Shown here piece after piece: positions 53,701 through 60,970 of a DNA stretch of 64,000 nucleotides. The notes beneath the pieces are model-generated. The model had not been told where the DNA came from. It was given only the letters and a program-made list of their open reading frames with translations, and searched no databases. Where the stretch lies: assembly GCA_029212615.1 (NCBI GenBank), contig JARGPJ010000003.1, forward strand, positions 186,001 through 250,000, written 5' to 3'. The position numbers and the translations under genes are program-made. Origin of the DNA: Verrucomicrobiales bacterium. Its GTDB lineage: Bacteria > Verrucomicrobiota > Verrucomicrobiia > Verrucomicrobiales > DEV007. The stretch's first letter is position 1; every line of letters begins with the position of its first letter.

Positions 53701-53713
53701 ATCGCTTCATCAT
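50705..53713 (-). CDS. PVC-type haem-binding CxxCH protein (membrane-bound dehydrogenase-like)
   Basis: A 1002-residue exported protein, signal peptide near residues 1-20. The N-terminal 370 residues form a beta-propeller as in soluble quinoprotein dehydrogenase-like proteins ([73 protein letters not shown]). A HEAT-like helical region follows (residues about 380-520), and the C-terminal part carries a cytochrome c motif [10 protein letters not shown] at about residue 878 with a late Met ligand region. This is the planctomycete TIGR02604-like arrangement. It lies 75 bp downstream of a sulfatase gene on the same strand. Redox partner and substrate are unknown; glycan-derived sugars are a guess from context. 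Confidence 0.88.
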   Translation of the reverse strand: [1002 protein letters not shown]

Positions 53714-53788
53714 AAGAGAGCGCGCACTTAGCCATGCCTTGAGGAAAATTACAACTGCGGCAAGCCCTGTATCTGATGCAGCATCGCG

Positions 53789-55174
53789 CTACTCAAGATG
53801 CCAGTCAGCTCCGTCAGCCATGATACTGGCATTGATTTCGAGCAGCTGCTTTTTCAGCTCAGCCACGACTTCCGGCTTCTCTTCCGAAAGGTCAGTGGTT
53901 TGATTCGGATCCGCCTTCAGGTCGAACAATTGAAAATTGGTGTAGCCGCCCAGCTTAATCGCCGGGATCCAACTTTCATCAAACATATTGCTCTCCGACA
54001 TCTCATAATCGGGATCCGCCACCAATGAGTAGTCCCCCGCTCTCATCGCAACGATGGGACGAGCTTTCTGGAGATGCCAAAAGAGCGGCTGATGACGAGT
54101 GAACTCGCTCTCGTTATTGATCAGAAGAGGAGAAATATCGCTACCATCAAGATGGACACCTTCCGGGGTTTCCAAACCGAGCAAGCCACAGACTGACGGC
54201 AGCACGTCAACCAGTCCAGCCGCCTCATCGGAAACGACTTCAGGCTGAATCTTACCGGGCCAGCTGAAAACCCCGGGAACACGAATGCCGCCTTCCCAAT
54301 TCATCCCTTTCTTTCCACGCAGACCGCCGGTCCGTTCTTCGCGATAACTTCCATTATCCGACGCATAAATAATAAGAGTGTCTTCGGCGGGAGCGATCTC
54401 TTTAAGTTTCGCGAGAAGGCGCCCGATAGCACGGTCCGTGTTATCAATCGTTCCCGAATAAACGGCGCCTGATTTGCGATAGCCCTTTTTGTCCGGCACC
54501 TCGCCATACACTTCGACAATCTCAGCGGGAGCCGCAATGGGGGCATGAGGCTCGTGAAACCAGACATTCAGGAAAAACGGATCCTCCTTGTCTTCACGGG
54601 AATCGAGCCATCCGATCGCTTCATCCACGACAATCTGGCAGGAATAGCCCTCGATTTCCCCCACGGATTCCCCGTTCCTCACAAAATTGACTGGATTCTC
54701 GTGGCTCGGCTCCGCATTATTTCCAGTGGCGAACCAGTAGTCGAATCCATGTTGATCAGGCGTTGGCTTATCAATTTCGGCCGACGGCAACCCTAGATGC
54801 CATTTCCCGACGTGAGCAGTCGCATAGCCAGCGTCGTGAAGAATCTCAGCAAGCGTGACTTCCCGCTCACGAAGGTGCGACTGCTGAGTCTCATCAAAAA
54901 TCCAGCTGTAGACCCCGGTCCGAATATGATGACGCCCCGTTAAAAGAACCGCCCGCGACGGGGAACAGACAGCACAACCGGAATAGAAGGTGGAAAAGCG
55001 GGTCCCGCTCGCGGCAAGCTGATCGAGATTCGGCGTTTTTACAGGGCCTCCATAGACACCGATATCCTGATAGCCAAGATCATCAGCAAGCAGTATGACG
55101 ACGTTTGGTCGATCCGCCGAATGACAGAACAGGGTGGAAAGCAACGCGGTGACAACAATGAGGAGTCTGATCAT
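53789..55174 (-). CDS. Secreted sulfatase (S1 family, CSPSR motif)
   Basis: A 461-residue S1 sulfatase from the ATG at 55172-55174, with a signal peptide (MIRLLIVVTALLSTLFCHSA). It carries RPNVVILLADDLGYQDIGVYG, the canonical activation motif CAVCSPSRAVLLTGRH (Cys70 becomes formylglycine), VGKWHLGLP, FFLNVWFHEPHAP and IIYASDNGSYRE. An upstream frame extension to 55240 is rejected since the signal peptide begins here. It is co-oriented with the CxxCH gene 75 bp downstream. Unlike the other sulfatase (31636-33192) it has the standard Cys-x-Pro-Ser-Arg motif. Confidence 0.92.
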   Translation of the reverse strand: MIRLLIVVTALLSTLFCHSADRPNVVILLADDLGYQDIGVYGGPVKTPNLDQLAASGTRFSTFYSGCAVCSPSRAVLLTGRHHIRTGVYSWIFDETQQSHLREREVTLAEILHDAGYATAHVGKWHLGLPSAEIDKPTPDQHGFDYWFATGNNAEPSHENPVNFVRNGESVGEIEGYSCQIVVDEAIGWLDSREDKEDPFFLNVWFHEPHAPIAAPAEIVEVYGEVPDKKGYRKSGAVYSGTIDNTDRAIGRLLAKLKEIAPAEDTLIIYASDNGSYREERTGGLRGKKGMNWEGGIRVPGVFSWPGKIQPEVVSDEAAGLVDVLPSVCGLLGLETPEGVHLDGSDISPLLINNESEFTRHQPLFWHLQKARPIVAMRAGDYSLVADPDYEMSESNMFDESWIPAIKLGGYTNFQLFDLKADPNQTTDLSEEKPEVVAELKKQLLEINASIMADGADWHLE

Positions 55175-55424
55175 ACCGTGACCGTGAGCGCATTCGCCCG
55201 CTTTGTCAGCCCTCGCAAATGCGTCATTTTGAGAAAACATGGGTGAGACTCATCGGGATTGCAGATCCGTCATGATGAAGGACTATTCGGTGAACAAGCT
55301 GCTTTCATCAGGCATTTTGAGGTCTTAATCCGTTCTTTGAGAAAGAATTTAACGAATGAGGACTAATCACCCGTTGACTTTCTCCAATTCAGGGGCAAAA
55401 TGCGCCCCCCAACCAACTTTAGCT

Positions 55425-55607
55425 ATGGCAGTCCCAAAACGTCGCACCTCCAAAATGAAAAAGCGCCTTCGCCGTTCCGGCCAGCGCTGGCGTGCTCAAA
55501 AGCTCAATGTCTGCTCAGAATGCGGCAGTGCAGCTCCATCTCACATCGCCTGCCCGAGTTGCGGCTACTACAAGGGTCGCCAGGTCATCACGGTGGACGA
55601 GCTTTAA
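55425..55607 (+). CDS. rpmF: 50S ribosomal protein L32
   Basis: A 60-residue L32 starting AVPKRRTSKMKKRLRRSGQR after the initiator. The zinc-ribbon cysteines are in NVCSECGSAA and IACPSCGYYKGRQV. The start at 55425 is the one that gives the conserved MAVPKR N-terminus; the upstream frame to 55356 is not protein-like. It is the first gene of the very common rpmF-plsX-fabH group. A strong stem-loop follows it at 55637-55669, so transcription past it is probably partial. A TTGACT box at 55374-55379 could be the -35 of its promoter, but the -10 is weak. Confidence 0.95.
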   Translation: MAVPKRRTSKMKKRLRRSGQRWRAQKLNVCSECGSAAPSHIACPSCGYYKGRQVITVDEL

Positions 55608-55636
55608 TCGCTCCTTTCCTACTACTTTTTTCTGCG

Positions 55637-55669
55637 AAGTCACCTCGTTTGAGGTGACTTTGTTGTTTT
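55637..55669 (+). terminator. Rho-independent terminator or attenuator between rpmF and plsX
   Basis: AAGTCACCTC (55637-55646) pairs perfectly with GAGGTGACTT (55651-55660) around GTTT, followed by the T-rich TGTTGTTTT. It lies 29 bp after the rpmF stop and 51 bp before plsX, so it should end most rpmF transcripts and leave some read-through into plsX-fabH. Confidence 0.78.
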
Positions 55670-55720
55670 CGGAGTTGCATGTTTCCTACTCCTCATCCTA
55701 GATAGCGCCCTGACTTCCCT

Positions 55721-56734
55721 ATGAAAATTGCCCTTGATGTCATGGGGGGCGACAACGCTCCCTCTGCGACCATGGAAGGCGCCATGCAGGCGCTGGAAGG
55801 ATTCGGCGACGACCTCGATAAACTTTTCCTCGTCGGCGACGAGGCACAGATCAAGGAGCAGCTCAGCCACCTCTCCTACGCTCACGGGAAGATTGAGATC
55901 GTCCACGCTGAGCAAGTCGTCACGATGGAGGATTCCGCGGTCAAATCTGTCCGCGAGAAGAAAAAATCTTCCATCAGTATCGCGACCGATCTCGTGAAAC
56001 AGGGGGAATGCCAGGCTGTCGTCAGTGCCGGGAATACCGGCGCCGCTGTCGCTGCGGCCACGATCAAACTTCGCACCATCCCCGGTGTCGGAAGAGCAGG
56101 AATTGCCTCCCCTCTCCCCAACGAACACGGCCCCTGCAATATCGTTGACGCAGGAGCCAATGTCGACTCAAAGCCATCGCACCTCCTCGGCTACGCCATC
56201 ATGGGAAGTGTCTACGCCCGTCACGTCCAGGGGAAAAAAAATCCTGTGGTCGGTCTTATGTCGGTGGGCGAAGAAGATTCCAAAGGCACTGACTTCACTC
56301 GTGAGGTTTTCGGCCTTCTCAGGGAGTCGGGACTGAATTTTGTTGGAAATGTAGAAGGTCACGACCTTTTTGAATCCGAAATCGATGTCGTGGTCTGCGA
56401 CGGTTTTGTGGGGAACGTCATCCTTAAATCCTGCGAAGCCACTGCGAAGGTCATGTTTAAATGGCTGAAGCAGGACCTCATGGCGACGCCAATCCGCCAA
56501 ATGGGTGCGCTCATTGCCAAGGATGCTTTTCGTGCCACGAAAGAACGCGGCAACTACGAAACCTACGGGGGTAGTCCCCTGCTCGGCGTGAACGGTGTAT
56601 GCATCATCGGACACGGCTCCAGTTCCCCTCTTGCTGTAAAGAATGCGATCCGAGTCGCGTCTGAAGCAGTCAAACATCACGTGAACCCTCATATTCAGGA
56701 AGAAATGGCTCGCTCAGCCAGTCTCCTCAGTTAA
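55721..56734 (+). CDS. plsX: Phosphate acyltransferase
   Basis: A 337-residue PlsX, which makes acyl-phosphate from acyl-ACP for phospholipid synthesis. Motifs: KIALDVMGGDNAPSATMEGAM, VLVGDEAQI-like (LFLVGDEAQIKEQL), QAVVSAGNTGAAVAAATIKLRTIPGVGRAGI, LLGYAIMGSVYA and VCDGFVGNVILKSCEATAKVM. Start and length match the family. It is directly followed by fabH 36 bp downstream, as in many bacteria. Confidence 0.96.
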   Translation: MKIALDVMGGDNAPSATMEGAMQALEGFGDDLDKLFLVGDEAQIKEQLSHLSYAHGKIEIVHAEQVVTMEDSAVKSVREKKKSSISIATDLVKQGECQAVVSAGNTGAAVAAATIKLRTIPGVGRAGIASPLPNEHGPCNIVDAGANVDSKPSHLLGYAIMGSVYARHVQGKKNPVVGLMSVGEEDSKGTDFTREVFGLLRESGLNFVGNVEGHDLFESEIDVVVCDGFVGNVILKSCEATAKVMFKWLKQDLMATPIRQMGALIAKDAFRATKERGNYETYGGSPLLGVNGVCIIGHGSSSPLAVKNAIRVASEAVKHHVNPHIQEEMARSASLLS

Positions 56735-56770
56735 CTGTGCCCTCTTCAAAACGGCACTGAATCTCCGCTT

Positions 56771-57787
56771 ATGACACCATCCGCTCCACAGCCCGGTCAA
56801 ACGATCACCCCGGTTCGCATCGCAGGAACGGGTAGCTATCTCCCTGAGCGGATCATGACCAATCAGGAACTCGAAAAGACTGTCGATACCTCTGACGAGT
56901 GGATCGCCTCCCGCACCGGTATTCGAGCCCGTCGCATCGCTGCCGATGACGAGAAGACCAGTGACCTCGCGAGTAAAGCAGGCCTCAAAGCCCTCGAGCA
57001 AGCCGGTATTGACGGCGCAGATATCGACCTCATCATTGTCGCAACGATCACGCCTGACACGCTCACCCCGGCGACGGCCTGCTATGTGCAGCAAAAGATC
57101 GGTGCTCTCAACGCGGTCGCCTTCGATGTCTCTGCCGCCTGTTCCGGATTTCTTTACGCCCTTGAGATCGCCCGCCACAGCGTCGGCGCCGGCGCATTCA
57201 GAAATGCGCTCATTATCGGGGCTGAAAAACTCAGCGCTTTCGTTGACTGGACTGATCGCAACACCTGCGTGCTCTTCGGGGACGGCGCGGGAGCAGCGGT
57301 GATCACCCCGTCAACCAACGGCGGAGGAAGGGTTCTCTCTTCTCAACTTGGAACTGACGGAGCGCAGGCTGAATTGCTCAACATCCCCGGGGGAGGCTCT
57401 GCCTGCCCCATCACGGTAGAGAACGCGCCCGAGAAACTGGCGACACTGGCGATGCAGGGACGCGAGGTTTTCAAACACGCGGTCAACGCGATGAAAAAGG
57501 CAAGTATCGATGGCATCACCGCCGCCGGCCTCACTGCCAAAGACATCAAGCTTCTCATCCCCCATCAGGCGAACCTGCGCATCATCGATGCAATCGTGGA
57601 ACGTCTCGAAGTGAACCGGGACGACGTTTTCATCAATCTCGATAAGTACGGAAACACCTCCGCAGCGGCTGTCGCTATTGCTCTGGACGAAGCGCATCGT
57701 GAAGGGCGCATCGAACGGGGCGACAAGATTCTCCTCGTTGCCTTTGGAGCCGGTCTGACCTGGGCCAGTGCCGTCATCGAATGGTAA
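56771..57787 (+). CDS. fabH: 3-oxoacyl-ACP synthase III
   Basis: A 338-residue KASIII that starts fatty acid synthesis by condensing acetyl-CoA with malonyl-ACP. The catalytic triad is Cys124 in VSAACSGFLYAL, His265 in IPHQANLRI and Asn295 in YGNTSAAA. Other features are GTGSYLPERIMTNQELEK and VDTSDEWIASRTGIRAR at the N-terminus. An N-terminal extension of about 15 residues precedes the conserved start, so a later start is possible. It ends the rpmF-plsX-fabH group and lies 49 bp upstream of the Bat operon. Confidence 0.95.
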   Translation: MTPSAPQPGQTITPVRIAGTGSYLPERIMTNQELEKTVDTSDEWIASRTGIRARRIAADDEKTSDLASKAGLKALEQAGIDGADIDLIIVATITPDTLTPATACYVQQKIGALNAVAFDVSAACSGFLYALEIARHSVGAGAFRNALIIGAEKLSAFVDWTDRNTCVLFGDGAGAAVITPSTNGGGRVLSSQLGTDGAQAELLNIPGGGSACPITVENAPEKLATLAMQGREVFKHAVNAMKKASIDGITAAGLTAKDIKLLIPHQANLRIIDAIVERLEVNRDDVFINLDKYGNTSAAAVAIALDEAHREGRIERGDKILLVAFGAGLTWASAVIEW

Positions 57788-57836
57788 GGGGAGTCGAGCG
57801 ATTGCGCGTTTGCGGTGTCGAACCTCCCGTAGCGTC

Positions 57837-58847
57837 ATGAGTTTGCTTGCTGAAACGACTTTCACTCTGGTCCACCCCTGGGCTCTGGCGCTTCTGTTTC
57901 TAATTCCCCTCCTCGCTCTTCTACGCAGCCGTTCCGGCAATCAGAATGCGGTCACTTTCTCCTCACTGCAGATCCTCCAACGCCTCGGGCCAGCTGCGAA
58001 GGGACGTAGTGGAGGCTTCCGTCTCGGCAGTCTGTTCCTCTCTCTGACTTGCCTCACTTTTGCCCTGACACGCCCGCAATGGATCAATCGGACCGAACAG
58101 GTATCCGAAAGTGGCGTGGAGTTGATTCTCGCAATCGACGTCTCCCGCTCGATGCAGGTTGAAGATTTCCGCATCGAAGGAAGCCGCGCGAACCGTCTCC
58201 AGGCAGCGAAGAAGGTGACCCGTGAGTTTATCAAGGGTCGCGACAATGATCGCATCGGCATTCTCGCTTTTGCGGGGCGTCCCTACCTCGCGAGCCCCCT
58301 CACCCTTTCAAAAGCGTGGCTTGAGGGCGATCAGGGTCTCGGGCGGGTTAAGATCGGCCTTGTCGAAGACGGCACCGCAATTGGGTCGGCGATTGCGGCA
58401 GCAGCAAAGCGGCTCGATAAACGCCCCTCAAAAAGCAAGGTCATCGTCCTTCTCACCGACGGGGTGAACAATGCCGGTAAACTCGCCCCTGTCGAAGCCG
58501 CCAAATTAGCGAAAACCCTCGGAATTCGCGTCTACACGATCGCCGTCGGCACCTACGGGGAGTATGTCGTCCAGACCCCGGTCGGGCCCCAGCGACTTCG
58601 GCAGGAATTTGACGAAAAAACGCTTCAGGAAATCGCGGCGATCGCTGACGGGGAATACTTTCGCGCTCAGGACACCTCGGGACTTGAACGGATCTTCGAA
58701 CTCATCGATGAAATGGAGAAAACTGAAGTCCTCCGCACCACACGGGTCGAGTCCGACGAACTCTTCCACTGGTTTGCCCTGGGCGGACTCTTTTTCGGAT
58801 TGCTAACCCTCGTAGGAGACGAGACCTTCTGGCGACGCTATCCATGA
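57837..58847 (+). CDS. batA: BatA-type VWA membrane protein (aerotolerance operon)
   Basis: A 336-residue protein. A membrane helix lies at residues 15-31 (PWALALLFLIPLLALL), another at about 60-80, and one at the C-terminus (WFALGGLFFGLLTLVG). The VWA domain between them has its MIDAS in LAIDVSRSMQVEDFRIEGSRANRL and TDGVNNAGKLAP. The open frame begins at 57768 but overlaps fabH; the ATG at 57837 fits the BatA start. It overlaps the next gene by four bases. Bat operons were named for aerotolerance in Bacteroides; the precise function is not settled. Confidence 0.87.
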   Translation: MSLLAETTFTLVHPWALALLFLIPLLALLRSRSGNQNAVTFSSLQILQRLGPAAKGRSGGFRLGSLFLSLTCLTFALTRPQWINRTEQVSESGVELILAIDVSRSMQVEDFRIEGSRANRLQAAKKVTREFIKGRDNDRIGILAFAGRPYLASPLTLSKAWLEGDQGLGRVKIGLVEDGTAIGSAIAAAAKRLDKRPSKSKVIVLLTDGVNNAGKLAPVEAAKLAKTLGIRVYTIAVGTYGEYVVQTPVGPQRLRQEFDEKTLQEIAAIADGEYFRAQDTSGLERIFELIDEMEKTEVLRTTRVESDELFHWFALGGLFFGLLTLVGDETFWRRYP

Positions 58848-60961
58848 ACGGCCTCACTTTTCACAGCCCGATCTGGTTTTGGGGATTGCTCGCTCTTATC
58901 CCCCTTCTCGCCCTGCGTCTCTGGTCAGGGCAGTCGGGGCGGCGTCAGCTTCGCGGCCTTGTCTCGCCACGCCTCCACCACCAGCTCGTGAGCAGCCGTG
59001 GACGCGCTCAGCGCTGGACCGTGTTCTTCCTTCAACTGCTGGCCCTTGCCGCCACCCTCGCCGCTCTCGCACGGCCACAACTGGGGTTTGATGAAGTGGT
59101 AACGGAGATCGAAGCACGCAACCTCTTCCTCGCGATCGATACTTCGCGAAGCATGCTCGCCAACGACCTCCGGCCCTCGCGACTGTCACGGGCAAAGCTG
59201 GCCGCCACCGACATCGTGAATTCACTGCCTGAAGACCGGATCGGTCTCATCGCATTTGCCGGCCGCCCTTTCCTCCAGGCCCCTCTCACCGTAGACCATG
59301 AGGCAATCCTTGAGGCGGTGACTCAACTCGATACCGAGATCATCCCGCGTGGAGGAACCAATATTGCGGCAGCCATCTCTCTGGCGCTCGATACAATCAA
59401 AGAAGCGGAAGTCAGTCAAAGTGCCCTTGTGATCTTTTCCGACGGTGAGGCACTCGAAGGCAGCAAAGAAGTCGCCGAAGCAAAATCACGGGCCCGGGAA
59501 GCCAAGCTATCCATTATTTCCGTAGGAGTGGGCACCAATGAAGGGTCAATCATTCCGGAACTCGATGACCGTGGTGCTCCCATCCCCGGGGTGTTTGTCA
59601 AAGATGAAGCCGGTCAGGTCGTTCGCACAAGGCTCGATCCGGGCGTGCTCCAGGAGGTCGCTTCAGGAGGCGGGCTCTATGTCCATCTCGGTGGCACGAC
59701 TTCACTGAGTCGCGTCGTTCAGCAGATTCAAAGTGGCATCACCAGCTCACGCGAGGAAAGCGAGTCACAGATCCGTCCCATCGAGAGGTTCATGTGGCCT
59801 CTGTCCTTCGCTCTCGGGTTTTTGACTCTCTCCCATCTCGCGCCGCTTTTCTGGCCGGCTGCGCCCCGCGCCGGGGGACTTCGAACCCTGAGTGCCGCCC
59901 CGGTTTGGATCATGGCATTTTCACTCTCCACTGCCGTTGCGGCAAAAGGAGAAGATGCCCTCTTCGCAGGACAGGAAGCATTCGAACAACAGGAATTCGA
60001 TCGGGCTATCGAAGCGTATGAGGGAGCTCTCGCCTCCCGCCAATCACCGCGCGACGTGACCCGGCTGAATCTCGCCATTGGCGCGGCGGCATTCCGCAAA
60101 GGTGATTTTGAGAGAGCTGCTGAAGCCTACGGACAGGCTCTCGTCGAACCGACGGAAAAGCTGCGGGAACACGCGCACTACAACCTTGGCAACACCCTCT
60201 TTCGACAAGGGGAAGCGGCGCTGAAAAACATGAGCCAACCGGCGAACCCGGATCAATTACAGCATCTGGAAGGCGCCTCCGACCAAACAAAAGCGGTGCT
60301 CGGGCAATGGGAGAGTGCGCTCGAACATTATGAATCTGCCCTTTCAATCAATCAAAGCAATGAGCGGACGATCCATAATATCGAAGTGGTGAAGAAACGC
60401 ATCGAAGAACTGAAAAAGGAACAGGAAAAGCAAGAGCAGGAACAGGAGGAGCAAGAGCAACAAGAGGAAGAGGAACAAGAAGAGGAAGATCAGGAGGATG
60501 AAGAGGATGAGGAGGATGAGGAGAAAAAGGATGACTCATCTCAAGAAGGCGGGAACGAAGAGGAATCAAAAGAAGAGAACGAAGACTCCGGAGAACAGAA
60601 CCCGGAAGAGAACGGAGATGAACAGGAGAACCCTGAGGCCCCCGACGAAAACAGCGAAGACAAACCGCAGGACCCTTCAACGGACGAAAATGAGAGTAAC
60701 GGCGAGCAGCAGGAGAATCCCGGACCTCAAAATCCTGAAGGCAGCGAACCGGAGCAGCCCGATGCTCCACAGGATGGCGAACTCGAGGCTAATCCGAACC
60801 AGGCTCAACCACAGCAAATGAATCCTCAGGAAGCCGAGACAAATCCGGAGACCGGCTACGCTCCCAGCGAGGCGAGACAACTTCTTGAAGCGCTTGCCGA
60901 TGAAACAGAGGTGAGACCCGTGCTTGCCCCGTCGCGAGGAGAGAACTACAAGAATTGGTAA
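58844..60961 (+). CDS. BatB-BatC fusion: VWA membrane protein with TPR and acidic tail
   Basis: A 705-residue protein joining two Bat proteins that are separate in many genomes. Residues 1-330 match BatB: two N-terminal hydrophobic segments, then VWA with the MIDAS in LAIDTSRSMLANDLRPSRLS and VIFSDGEALEGS, then two helices at about 310-380 (including FALGFLTLSHLAPLFW). Residues about 375-515 are TPR repeats of the BatC type (FDRAIEAYEGALASR, then HYNLGNTLFRQGEAAL). From about 523 to 660 the chain is almost entirely Glu, Asp, Gln and Asn, and low-complexity. The C-terminus returns to a short conserved-looking segment (SEARQLLEALADETEV). It starts with a 4-bp overlap to batA. Confidence 0.86.
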   Translation: MNGLTFHSPIWFWGLLALIPLLALRLWSGQSGRRQLRGLVSPRLHHQLVSSRGRAQRWTVFFLQLLALAATLAALARPQLGFDEVVTEIEARNLFLAIDTSRSMLANDLRPSRLSRAKLAATDIVNSLPEDRIGLIAFAGRPFLQAPLTVDHEAILEAVTQLDTEIIPRGGTNIAAAISLALDTIKEAEVSQSALVIFSDGEALEGSKEVAEAKSRAREAKLSIISVGVGTNEGSIIPELDDRGAPIPGVFVKDEAGQVVRTRLDPGVLQEVASGGGLYVHLGGTTSLSRVVQQIQSGITSSREESESQIRPIERFMWPLSFALGFLTLSHLAPLFWPAAPRAGGLRTLSAAPVWIMAFSLSTAVAAKGEDALFAGQEAFEQQEFDRAIEAYEGALASRQSPRDVTRLNLAIGAAAFRKGDFERAAEAYGQALVEPTEKLREHAHYNLGNTLFRQGEAALKNMSQPANPDQLQHLEGASDQTKAVLGQWESALEHYESALSINQSNERTIHNIEVVKKRIEELKKEQEKQEQEQEEQEQQEEEEQEEEDQEDEEDEEDEEKKDDSSQEGGNEEESKEENEDSGEQNPEENGDEQENPEAPDENSEDKPQDPSTDENESNGEQQENPGPQNPEGSEPEQPDAPQDGELEANPNQAQPQQMNPQEAETNPETGYAPSEARQLLEALADETEVRPVLAPSRGENYKNW

Positions 60962-60970
60962 CTGCTTTCA

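Noticed and set aside
52778..53731. 317-residue open frame antisense to the CxxCH gene
   Set aside because: It covers the conserved propeller part of the minus-strand gene and lacks any recognisable domain.
55374..55402. Sigma-70 promoter for rpmF (TTGACT with a 17-bp spacer)
   Set aside because: The -35 is good but the -10 position reads AAAATG with only two consensus matches, so I did not list it as a feature.
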